The notes under the pieces were generated by a model. That model saw only the letters and a list, made by a program, of their open reading frames with translations. It did not search any database and had not been told where the DNA came from. This document shows, one piece after another, positions 34,695 through 42,798 of a DNA stretch of 64,000 nucleotides (positions are counted from its first letter, which is position 1; every line of letters starts with the position of its first letter). A program made the translations under genes and the position numbers. The DNA comes from Paenibacillus_E qinlingensis_A (GTDB taxonomy: Bacteria > Bacillota > Bacilli > Paenibacillales > NBRC-103111): assembly GCF_031455095.1 (NCBI RefSeq), contig NZ_JAVDSB010000002.1, positions 372,001 to 436,000 of the forward strand, written 5' to 3'.

Positions 34695-35687
34695 TTATTC
34701 CCTAAACGTAATATTCAACCACTCTATACATAATTTCATCCAATTCGCGTTGTGTTGATAGTTCATCGGATCAGGCAAAGGCTTTTTGGGCTTAACTGCA
34801 GGCTCGTTGAAGAAATCCAATAATTCCGCATCACTGACACTTGAATTCCCCTTACTTTCCGTCAATTCCTTAATCGCTACTTTTCTGTATAGCTGCGCAC
34901 AATCCGCATTAAGATAATCCTGACCATTCGTATACCACGAATCATCTGACGTTGAAGTACCGTGGCCGATGAAGGGGAATATGTGCAACTCAAAAGGAAC
35001 AAGGCTTTTCCTTAACGCAGAAGCGAAAATCATGGCATTTTCAACTGGAACCGTCATATCCTGAATGGTATGCCAAAGGAACACTGGCGGCGTATGTGGA
35101 CCAACGCTATGCTCAAGCGAGACTTCGTCAAGTTGCTCCTTCGTCGCGTCATCCCCGAGCAAGTTAACAAACGATCCTTTATGCACGAATTCACCCGTAG
35201 AAATGACCGGATAGCCCAAAATAACGGCATTCGGCTTGTTGCTATTCGCCTGAATGCCTCGAACATTCTGGAGGAAGTCCCTATTCCAATGGACAGCGAG
35301 ACTAGCTGCGAGATGTCCGCCAGCGGAAAAGCCGCAAATCGCGATATGATCAGGATGGATACGCCATTTTTCCGCATTTTCGCGGATCAGAATCATAGCC
35401 CGGGAAAGGTCACGCAGTGCCTGTTTCTGCACGGGTTGCATGCTTGGTCTTAACCGTGTCGTGTACGTCAGCACAAAAGCGGACTTCCCCGCCTCCAAAA
35501 ACTTCATCGCAACTCCTTCCGCTTCAGCAGAACTGCACCCCTTATATCCCCCGCCGGGAATAACGAGAACGGCATCTTTGGCGTAAAGACCATCTAATAT
35601 ATACGTTGTAAGTGTCGGAATGAAATCTGTACCTGTGTCATAGGTATACTCTTCTTTTGTCCAAAGATTAATGGTCTGATTTAACAT
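34695..35687 (-). CDS. Alpha/beta-hydrolase esterase (xylan/polysaccharide acetyl esterase-like)
   Basis: The 330-residue hydrolase has an oxyanion-hole GGGY motif (VIPGGGYKGCSS), nucleophile Ser121 in GFSAGGHLA, a probable Asp in QDMTVPVENA and His in FIGHGTS. It resembles BaxA/BD-FAE-type deacetylases of hemicellulose loci. Without a signal peptide it would deacetylate imported sugars. The ATG at 35687 follows GGGAG. It is the last gene of locus 5, 41 bases after the LacI gene. Residues past about 245 form an unusual C-terminal extension. Confidence 0.82.
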   Translation of the reverse strand: MLNQTINLWTKEEYTYDTGTDFIPTLTTYILDGLYAKDAVLVIPGGGYKGCSSAEAEGVAMKFLEAGKSAFVLTYTTRLRPSMQPVQKQALRDLSRAMILIRENAEKWRIHPDHIAICGFSAGGHLAASLAVHWNRDFLQNVRGIQANSNKPNAVILGYPVISTGEFVHKGSFVNLLGDDATKEQLDEVSLEHSVGPHTPPVFLWHTIQDMTVPVENAMIFASALRKSLVPFELHIFPFIGHGTSTSDDSWYTNGQDYLNADCAQLYRKVAIKELTESKGNSSVSDAELLDFFNEPAVKPKKPLPDPMNYQHNANWMKLCIEWLNITFRE

Positions 35688-35728
35688 TGCGATCTCCCTT
35701 GATTCCAACTTTTATACGATTGAACGTA

Positions 35729-36724
35729 TTACTCTTGATCCCTACCTAAACTAGGCCTACTGATGAAATCTGCCTGGATTAGGTCTGATTCTACATCGCC
35801 ATGATGGCCGCCAATCAACTGAATCAGCTTCTCCACTGCCATATTGGCTGCCTGGATTCTTGGATATTCTACTGCAGCAATAGGCGGGTTCGTCTCGCCA
35901 ACCATGAGAATGTTCTCAGAGCCGATGACCGCTAACTCGTTAGGTACTCGCCAGCCTTTGTCACGGCATGCGGCAATTGTGCCGATAGCCATCAAGTCAT
36001 TTGCGCATAGGATAGCGGTAAAATGAGGTTCAGACAACTGCATGATGGCATGATAAGCATTTTCATATCTCCCTCGACCTTCAAGCACTTGATACTTCAT
36101 ATGGCGAAAAGATTCATCCGTTTCCAAGAGATGAATGGCTGATGCCATTCGCGCTTGCAGCGGATTCAAGCTGTTGCCGTGGGACATTAAAGCAATTTCA
36201 CTATGACCTTGCTGCTTCAGGAGCCGAAAGATCTTACCATAAGCCGCCTGCCAGTCCACGTCCACATAAGTCAACGGGATTTCCAAGTGGGCAGGTTTCA
36301 TGATAGAGACCAGAGGAATGTTCCTTTTGTTAAACGTATCCAGGAGATCATCTGGCAGACTTTGACCGAGCAGAATAATCCCATCTACTCGTCCCGCTAG
36401 TTGAGCCTTAAGTACCTCTGCATGTTCATCTCTATAGGTATGATAAGTAATCATGTAACCATACTGGCGAGCCGCTTCCTCCAGATGGAGGAGTATTCCC
36501 GCTTCAAATGGATTACCGATAAAATTGGTCAGTACCCCAAGTTGTCCGCTCCGCTTAGTCTTCAAGCTGCGGGCCGTTAGGTTCGGCTGGTAATTTAACT
36601 CTTCCATAGCCCTAAGCACCCTAAGGCGTGTCTCTTCCTTTACGATGCTTTTATTATTTAATACATAAGAAACCACTGCCACCGAGACTCCGGCATGTCG
36701 CGCTACATCGTTGCGAGTGACCAT
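35729..36724 (-). CDS. LacI-family transcriptional regulator
   Basis: The 331-residue repressor has the LacI HTH and hinge helix at the N-terminus (TRNDVARHAGVSVAVVSYVLNN; YQPNLTARSLKTKRSG) and a periplasmic-binding-like sensor domain (LGVLTNFIGNPFEAGILLHLEE; ILCANDLMAIGT). The ATG at 36724 follows AGGAGT. A TTTACTCGAGTAAA palindrome lies 22 bases upstream of its start and two more lie ahead of the flavoprotein gene, so it probably represses both genes until a sugar is bound. Confidence 0.93.
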   Translation of the reverse strand: MVTRNDVARHAGVSVAVVSYVLNNKSIVKEETRLRVLRAMEELNYQPNLTARSLKTKRSGQLGVLTNFIGNPFEAGILLHLEEAARQYGYMITYHTYRDEHAEVLKAQLAGRVDGIILLGQSLPDDLLDTFNKRNIPLVSIMKPAHLEIPLTYVDVDWQAAYGKIFRLLKQQGHSEIALMSHGNSLNPLQARMASAIHLLETDESFRHMKYQVLEGRGRYENAYHAIMQLSEPHFTAILCANDLMAIGTIAACRDKGWRVPNELAVIGSENILMVGETNPPIAAVEYPRIQAANMAVEKLIQLIGGHHGDVESDLIQADFISRPSLGRDQE

Positions 36725-36745
36725 CAACTATACTCCTTATCATTC

Positions 36746-36759
36746 TTTACTCGAGTAAA
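36746..36759. promoter_or_regulatory. LacI operator candidate, copy 1
   Basis: The perfect 14-bp palindrome TTTACTCGAGTAAA with a central CG, the usual form of LacI-family operators, lies in the short spacer before the LacI gene and implies autoregulation. Confidence 0.85.
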
Positions 36760-36796
36760 CAAAGTGTATAGCATGATGACCTCACAATGCAACTCC

Positions 36797-39109
36797 CTAG
36801 TAACAACGAACTTCGTAGATTGCGGCAGAAGGGTCTCCGTTCGTTGCATGAACAATGATTCGTAATTTATCCGTCTTCACGGATTCAGACAAGTTATGCT
36901 TCATCTGTCTTTGATAATTGTCCTTCACATGCACAAGATCCTCCCAGCGATCATCTCTCCATGCTTGGATGGTGTAAACACTCGGACACTGCGGATCTTT
37001 ATAAAATGGCGGGTAATAATGGTATTCCGTCAGCAATTGACCTGGGAATGCGAGATGCACTTCACGAATCGTCACAGCTTGTTCCCACGCCAACTGAAGC
37101 CACTGAGATAGCGGTTGCTGCGGGTCGGACTTCCATAAATTCGTGGACTGCTGAGGCCGTTTAACGCCACTAATGACATTCACTGCGCCATAGCTCGGCT
37201 GCGCGGGTTCCACCCGGTAACTGAGTGCGTATTTCACACCGCGCATTTGTCCGTTGCCCATATCCCAAGCGGAAGTTTGACCAGGTTCAATTCCGCCCGC
37301 GCGATGCCAGATCACATGCTCGTTGCTGGAAAGATCGAGACGAATGTACGAGTTTGGCTGCAGATTCGTCAACTGCACCCCCCACTCGATCCATTGCACT
37401 TCGCCAGGGGCAACTGATAATTCCGTTGAGGCGAGCACTGTTCCCGTGTTCACACGGTAATCCCAAATATCGTTTACCGGAATAAGCGACGCATGGACGA
37501 TTTGTTGCTGATCCGACGTGTTGGTCAAGCATACAGAGACTTTACGCAGCTCCGAAGTCCCCATCGCAATCCATTGTCCGAGTTTCGTTACCAGCTGAAC
37601 CTCAGGCTTCTTAACCACATTCAACTCCAGTTTCTTAGGCGCTGTATCCCACCAGCGTTTCAATAAAGGCGTTTCCGAATCGCGACTTTCTGGACCAACG
37701 CCATGAACGACGGCTTCACTGCTGGCAGTCAACTGTGCCGAACGTGCGAGATCGAGCTCATCTTCATTTCTGTTGTTCGGTAGAAAACAGCCATCCTTTA
37801 CCAGCGTTTGCTTCAACTCATGAATATGTTCATTGGAAATGGTTCTAATCGTGACGTTCTTGCTGACCGCGAGACCCGCTGCTGTTCCTACAGCCTGCCC
37901 CATTAGAGCCGTTGTCCCCATGACACGAACGGTTCCCAAAGCTGCATGAGTCACACTCACATTGCGTCCGGCCATCATTAGATTGTTCATGTCTTTGGCT
38001 ATACAAATGCTAAGCGGTACTCCGTAGGGTCCACAGTAACTTTTCACATCGTAATCACCCTGATAACCTGCTGCAGAATTCGGTTCGCTGGTTGGTGCCA
38101 GCAATCCGCCAGGTGTGTGCAAATCGATAAACCAGCCACCGAATGCAATTTCATCTTCAAAAACCTTACGGTTTAAAATATCATGCTCGGTCATAAAATA
38201 ATCCCCGATTATCCTGCGGCTTTCGCGTTTGCCCGGAACTTGACCGATCCAATCGATGGCATAGTTAGCTGCAAGCTCCATCGTCTCCGGATCCTTGTTC
38301 TTGATCCAATCCCATACGCCTAAGGTATGCCGCGTCAGTTCATGCCGGATATTCTCTGTATCATAAATCGTATGCCAAGGAATCCCGATTTCTAGCCACC
38401 AATACCCGCCTCGGACATCATACGGCGTTCTGCCCTGCTTATAGAAGAAGCTCGCATCGTCATACTTCACTGCCCAGTCAGGAGCTTTGAACGGTACAGG
38501 ACGTCCCATATCCTTGGCCTTGAAATGGATGGAATTGCCCATTGTATCTTGGCTGGCTATTAGCGGGGCATGAGGCTCGTTAAATTCCTCGCGGCCTTCA
38601 GACCCCATCCGCCATTCGCAACCAGCCAAGTCGGCTACAATACCGTCTCCTGTACAATCAATAAACACACTTCCGGAGATGGTTATCTCTGTTTCGCCAT
38701 TCGCAATGCGTCCAATGACAGATTGGATATTTTTATTCCCATCCGTAATCACATGCTGGATTGAAGTATTTAAATGAAAAGTAAGGTTAGGTGTATGCAT
38801 AGCCATATCGTACATGACCATATCCCATACACTGTTCGTCCAACCGTTCTCCAAAATTTCCTCATGATTGCGAGCCCGCTCTTCAATCAGAAGCTCGGAA
38901 AGAATGCCCGTTTCCCTCGCATAGGCGTGGAAGGCAGCCGCCCCGTGGGGTGTTACCCGAATTTCGGATGAGCTATTCCCTCCGAAAACGGGTCGGTCTT
39001 GTATGATGCAAGCTTTAGCGCCTTGTCTTGCTGCAGCTACCCCTGCACAGAATCCAGCTAGACCGCCTCCGCAAACGACTACGTCATAGTGCTCATTAGT
39101 TTGTTTCAT
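36797..39109 (-). CDS. FAD-dependent oxidoreductase with C-terminal carbohydrate-binding-like domain (paralog 1)
   Basis: The 770-residue flavoprotein has a Rossmann FAD motif (DVVVCGGGLAGFCAGVAAARQGAK, residues 9-32), the GGNSSSEIRV motif, the second nucleotide-binding segment (FIDCTGDGIVADLAG) and the family signature VPGKRESRRIIGDY of FAD_oxidored (PF12831). After about residue 470 come beta-rich modules ending in a discoidin-like domain (RWEDLVHVKDNYQRQMKHNL). There is no signal peptide. Members occur in polysaccharide loci but few have known reactions, so oxidation of a sugar hydroxyl is only a guess. The ATG at 39109 follows GGGAGG, with two LacI operators upstream. Confidence 0.88.
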   Translation of the reverse strand: MKQTNEHYDVVVCGGGLAGFCAGVAAARQGAKACIIQDRPVFGGNSSSEIRVTPHGAAAFHAYARETGILSELLIEERARNHEEILENGWTNSVWDMVMYDMAMHTPNLTFHLNTSIQHVITDGNKNIQSVIGRIANGETEITISGSVFIDCTGDGIVADLAGCEWRMGSEGREEFNEPHAPLIASQDTMGNSIHFKAKDMGRPVPFKAPDWAVKYDDASFFYKQGRTPYDVRGGYWWLEIGIPWHTIYDTENIRHELTRHTLGVWDWIKNKDPETMELAANYAIDWIGQVPGKRESRRIIGDYFMTEHDILNRKVFEDEIAFGGWFIDLHTPGGLLAPTSEPNSAAGYQGDYDVKSYCGPYGVPLSICIAKDMNNLMMAGRNVSVTHAALGTVRVMGTTALMGQAVGTAAGLAVSKNVTIRTISNEHIHELKQTLVKDGCFLPNNRNEDELDLARSAQLTASSEAVVHGVGPESRDSETPLLKRWWDTAPKKLELNVVKKPEVQLVTKLGQWIAMGTSELRKVSVCLTNTSDQQQIVHASLIPVNDIWDYRVNTGTVLASTELSVAPGEVQWIEWGVQLTNLQPNSYIRLDLSSNEHVIWHRAGGIEPGQTSAWDMGNGQMRGVKYALSYRVEPAQPSYGAVNVISGVKRPQQSTNLWKSDPQQPLSQWLQLAWEQAVTIREVHLAFPGQLLTEYHYYPPFYKDPQCPSVYTIQAWRDDRWEDLVHVKDNYQRQMKHNLSESVKTDKLRIIVHATNGDPSAAIYEVRCY

Positions 39110-39130
39110 GAATATGATCCTCCCATTAAT

Positions 39131-39144
39131 TTTACTCGAGTAAA
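39131..39144. promoter_or_regulatory. LacI operator candidate, copy 2
   Basis: TTTACTCGAGTAAA, identical to the site before the LacI gene, lies 21 bases upstream of the flavoprotein ATG, just below a plausible promoter (TTGTTT, 16 bases, TAAATT). Binding there should block transcription. Confidence 0.85.
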
Positions 39145-39207
39145 TTTAAAAGAAATAGAAAACCAAACAACGTTGTTGAATGGTTATTGTGTTCATTACA
39201 TCATTAA

Positions 39208-39221
39208 TTTACTCGAGTAAA
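39208..39221. promoter_or_regulatory. LacI operator candidate, copy 3
   Basis: The third copy of TTTACTCGAGTAAA, extended by one matching base on each side, lies 77 bases upstream of copy 2 (centre to centre). A pair at this distance allows looping by a tetramer. A 12-bp palindrome AACAACGTTGTT (39166-39177) lies between them. Confidence 0.85.
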
Positions 39222-39289
39222 TAGTATCATAGCTCTTTTGTCTGTTCAAGAATAATTTTCAATATGCGCCTCAACTTCATACCCCTTGT

Positions 39290-39322
39290 GAGAGATCTTT
39301 GAGCTATATACAAAGATCTCTC
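39290..39322 (-). other. Perfect hairpin downstream of the PL8 lyase
   Basis: A 12-bp perfect inverted repeat (39290-39301, 39311-39322, GAGAGATCTTTG) with a nine-base loop lies 40 bases past the stop of the PL8 gene. No T run follows on the minus strand, so it may protect the mRNA 3-prime end or be a non-canonical terminator. Confidence 0.6.
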
Positions 39323-39362
39323 CTAGGTAAACTTGTGGCGAGCAGTCCCTTATGATTTCAGC

Positions 39363-42300
39363 TTACATGCCCCACACTTCAATCTCAAACAACCGGGCAT
39401 CCTTGTTACTTCCAACCGTAGTGGCATCGGTGATGTACATCCTGATCTTCGTCGTTGTCACTGCCGCGAAACTTAGATCGTTGTACTGACCGCTCATGCC
39501 GTCCTTAGTATTGCCCGTGACGCTCGCTCCGGGAATATCTACCCAGGAGCTTCCACTCCAGTACTGCATCTTATACGTGTCGATCTGCCAGTCTGGCCCA
39601 CTTGTGGAGCCGCTCCAAATCTTGACATTACTGATTGTCTTACTTGACGGCCAATCCAATTGGAACCAGTGTGGTTCCGCCGTATTCGTGGACAACCACC
39701 TGCTGCTTTGAACATTTTTGATACCGTCAACAGCTAATTCCTTGGTGAAAGCGCCATTCGTCGAATCAACAGAAAGCGTTGCGGAAGGCGAAAGGTTAGT
39801 CAAGCTGACAGGACTAAACTTCATTGCGTCAGCGTTTACATAAGTGCCATTGGCATTATCCGTCAACTCAACATAACCAGTAGTTCCTGCTGCAAAGTTA
39901 TACGTTCCTAGCATAACCCAAGCTCCCCCAGGTACCGTCTGCTCGTTAACCGTATACAGTTGAGACCCTCCGTTATAATACACGGTAAATGGGGCATTGG
40001 TTGAACGACCTGAGTTGCCATCCGGTATTCGATAATACACTTGATAATTGCCTGTCGTTGGAATCGTTGGTCGCCATCTCACTTTATCTGCGCCTGTCCC
40101 TGAATTATTATAGACATAGTCGGATCCATAATAGTTCGGCAATACCGTCGAAGATAGCCATGTACCCGTAAATTCAGCTGAAGTATTATCAATGATGATA
40201 TCGCTTGGCGTAATTGGTGTCCCGCCCGTATAGCTCAACTTAACTTTAAACGTTTTTCCTTTAGCCGCATTCACGTTAACGCTCAATTTAATCGTTGGGG
40301 ATAACTGGGTAATCGTAACTCCCGAATCGTAGGAGAGATAACCCGTTGCACTTCGGTTAATTTCAATGTTGATGCTGCCCGTGTTGGCTTGTGTCGGATC
40401 GGACACGGCTAATTCAATATCAGAACCTGCATTTTCCTTTGTCATGATGGAGGCTTTCTTATCGCTGGAAAGGAAATTGGTTCCGCTGACCTGCACCCAT
40501 TTGAGTGCATCTCCCCAGAAATTCATGCCAACAACATTTAATGCCGTTTCTTTCACGGCTTGAACAGAAGTAGAGTTCTCCAATTCAGTAGCATTGGGAC
40601 TGCTCGCATAGCTGCTTACCTGTGTACTCGTTTTACCTGGCAACATCACATACGAATAGGTCGAATCCGTCGGATTAACGCCATGATCAAACCACATCGT
40701 CATATAATTGCTCGTTATATTCGTCGTGGAGGTTCCTGCTCTTCCATCAAGATCGCTCCATTTGCCTGTTCTAGCTTCACGTTTTCCATTCAACGTCGTG
40801 CCTCCAGGGAAATAATAGCCGATATCCGAACCGGATACACTCCCTGCTAGATGAGCCCAGTTCACACCTGTCATGGTCTCCGACCACCCTAATGCGGTGG
40901 ACTTAGCGGCTCCATTTACCGTTAACGCATTATTGCCGCTGCTGTTCAGCTTGCGGTTCTCTGCAATGGTCTCCACTTTTCTAGCTGTGCCGTCCCATCC
41001 ATTGCCAGTCTGTCCCGTATTCGTAATCCCGGCACCGAGCGCAACAACTTCATCGTCGAACATAAACCACGATTTCTTCGCTGTTAAATTACTGTTCCAG
41101 GCAACGAGCTCCATTCCCGTTGTCCCGTACGTCCCCAAAATCGATGTACCGCCAACCCAATCTTTCGAACTCAAATAACTGCTCCCACTGCTGTTGGTCC
41201 TTGTCATTGTATCTACCGTTACGCCAGGTAACCGATATTTATTGACAGTCGGCCAGAAATCATTGGAGAATTGAGAAAGATCATGATTATATAAATAAGT
41301 CATCCCATCTCCGGTATACCAACCTTTTAAATTCTCGCTATTGATAGCTTCGAAATTGTAAATGCGATTAGACGACATGCTGATTCCCAAACCAAACCCA
41401 GGACGCAGATGAACCGTGCGTGCCATATTGGGGAACTGCTTATTCGCAATGAGCTCCCCTCGAGAAGTTGCATTGGCAGCAATCTCTTTGCCTAGAACGA
41501 TCATATTGGTTGGAACATACGTGTAAAAATTCTTATACGTATTCGTGTCTATCCAGTATTTCACCATACTCCTAAACGCTGCTTCGTCCGTTGTCGGTGC
41601 AGATTGTGAAATGCGTATAATCGCTTTTATCACACTGATGGCGGCGTCCTGGTCTTGCGCATAGGAACGCGAAATATTCCTACCTCTCGTCAAATCCATC
41701 ATTGCACCTTTGTAAATTAAGGGCTCAAACGAATCATGTACCCATTTATATACGTTGTGCTTGTCGACATCTGTGACAGCCCATGTGGAGCCATTAAGTA
41801 CATACATGAGATTGGCTATATCCTGCAATAACCCCGTTCCATAACCTCCGGTATACGGATGCTTCTCATGCTGGATAAACGAGCCATCTGCATAGAACCC
41901 ATCACCGTTAGTCACATAATTAAATACCGTGCTCAGCCCATCTCGAGCGTTGGCTATTTTCGTTGCGTTTTTGACTATGATACCGCGAACACCGATAATC
42001 GTGCACTCCCATGTTCGATTAGCCCCAGTCATCGTAACGGTTGGTTGGAAATGATCGATGGCATTCATATTGTTGGTTATTTGCGTGGCGCTTAATTGTC
42101 CGTACAGCAGCACCACAATATCATTGAGCGCAAGTGGTGCGCCTATCTCCCAATCCCACCAGTTATCATATTTCGTATTACTCGGATTAGTAGGTGTACT
42201 GCTTGCGTTATACCGATTCGTATTCATCCAATCTAGACCTGTGAGAATATCAGCGAGCAACGTCGCATCGTTCTGAAGCGTTGAACCTGTCGTGGCATAA

Positions 42301-42632
42301 GCAAGTGCCATTGACTTTAACCGACCATACGTCGAAGTAATTTGACTAGAATTCGTCGTGCTTGCCAGATCACTCCACAGATAGGTACCCGGTGTATTGT
42401 CCATGTTGCTCCAATTAGCACTCGCTGTAGCGGTAAGCGCCGTAATTTGAGCAGCAATATCCGGATCGAGTGGATTATAAGCTGTTCCTCCCGTTAGCAT
42501 CTCCTTCCATTTGTCCCGGAGCGTATCATACTCATCCGCGGCTGAAACTTGTTTCACATAAACTGAATTCATCGTTACCAAAAACAAGAGAGTAAGTAAC
42601 GTGATGATTGTCCGTTTTACGGTTGTACGCAT
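39363..42632 (-). CDS. Secreted PL8 polysaccharide lyase with golvesin-like and F5/8-type C domains
   Basis: The 1089-residue enzyme has a signal peptide (1-31), the PL8 alpha-toroid (35-380), the beta-sandwich (390-790), a golvesin C-like module (about 815-930, DYVYNNSGTGADKVRW, YQVYYRIPDG) and a discoidin/F5/8 type C domain (about 942-1089, LSPSATLSVDSTNG...EPHWFQLDW). Catalytic residues are visible: Asn205 in TGANR, His255 and Tyr264 in FIQHEKHPYTGGYG, and Arg in LTRGRNISR. It has no SLH anchor. The ATG at 42632 follows GGAGG. The substrate is a uronic acid polymer, not necessarily a glycosaminoglycan, since this locus has no sulfatase. Confidence 0.93.
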   Translation of the reverse strand: MRTTVKRTIITLLTLLFLVTMNSVYVKQVSAADEYDTLRDKWKEMLTGGTAYNPLDPDIAAQITALTATASANWSNMDNTPGTYLWSDLASTTNSSQITSTYGRLKSMALAYATTGSTLQNDATLLADILTGLDWMNTNRYNASSTPTNPSNTKYDNWWDWEIGAPLALNDIVVLLYGQLSATQITNNMNAIDHFQPTVTMTGANRTWECTIIGVRGIIVKNATKIANARDGLSTVFNYVTNGDGFYADGSFIQHEKHPYTGGYGTGLLQDIANLMYVLNGSTWAVTDVDKHNVYKWVHDSFEPLIYKGAMMDLTRGRNISRSYAQDQDAAISVIKAIIRISQSAPTTDEAAFRSMVKYWIDTNTYKNFYTYVPTNMIVLGKEIAANATSRGELIANKQFPNMARTVHLRPGFGLGISMSSNRIYNFEAINSENLKGWYTGDGMTYLYNHDLSQFSNDFWPTVNKYRLPGVTVDTMTRTNSSGSSYLSSKDWVGGTSILGTYGTTGMELVAWNSNLTAKKSWFMFDDEVVALGAGITNTGQTGNGWDGTARKVETIAENRKLNSSGNNALTVNGAAKSTALGWSETMTGVNWAHLAGSVSGSDIGYYFPGGTTLNGKREARTGKWSDLDGRAGTSTTNITSNYMTMWFDHGVNPTDSTYSYVMLPGKTSTQVSSYASSPNATELENSTSVQAVKETALNVVGMNFWGDALKWVQVSGTNFLSSDKKASIMTKENAGSDIELAVSDPTQANTGSINIEINRSATGYLSYDSGVTITQLSPTIKLSVNVNAAKGKTFKVKLSYTGGTPITPSDIIIDNTSAEFTGTWLSSTVLPNYYGSDYVYNNSGTGADKVRWRPTIPTTGNYQVYYRIPDGNSGRSTNAPFTVYYNGGSQLYTVNEQTVPGGAWVMLGTYNFAAGTTGYVELTDNANGTYVNADAMKFSPVSLTNLSPSATLSVDSTNGAFTKELAVDGIKNVQSSRWLSTNTAEPHWFQLDWPSSKTISNVKIWSGSTSGPDWQIDTYKMQYWSGSSWVDIPGASVTGNTKDGMSGQYNDLSFAAVTTTKIRMYITDATTVGSNKDARLFEIEVWGM

Positions 42633-42724
42633 GGCTATTGCCTCCTTCGTATGTACTCATTTCCCACTAATTTCCCCACGCTCCATTTTCAAATAAAGTT
42701 TATTTGTCAAACACCTCCCTTCAA

Positions 42725-42740
42725 ATGATAACGCTTTCAT
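42725..42740. promoter_or_regulatory. CcpA cre-site candidate
   Basis: ATGATAACGCTTTCAT fits the cre consensus WTGNAANCGNWWNCAW with one mismatch and lies 93 bases upstream of the PL8 start. It would place the lyase under carbon catabolite repression. Confidence 0.55.
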
Positions 42741-42754
42741 TCTTTTCGAAATCA

Positions 42755-42782
42755 GACAGGAGACATTTCAATCTCCTGTGTC
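42755..42782 (-). other. Hairpin between the flavoprotein and PL8 genes
   Basis: The 8-bp stem ACAGGAGA/TCTCCTGT (42756-42763, 42772-42779) lies 20 bases past the stop of the upstream flavoprotein gene. An outer pair (42748-42756 and 42808-42816) extends it. It lacks a T run, so partial termination is possible. Confidence 0.4.
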
Positions 42783-42798
42783 TTCATCTAAGTTGCCT

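Noticed and set aside
39166..39177. Palindrome AACAACGTTGTT between two LacI operators
   Set aside because: It is only 12 bp and occurs once in the searched promoters, so it is noted with the operators but not called a separate site.
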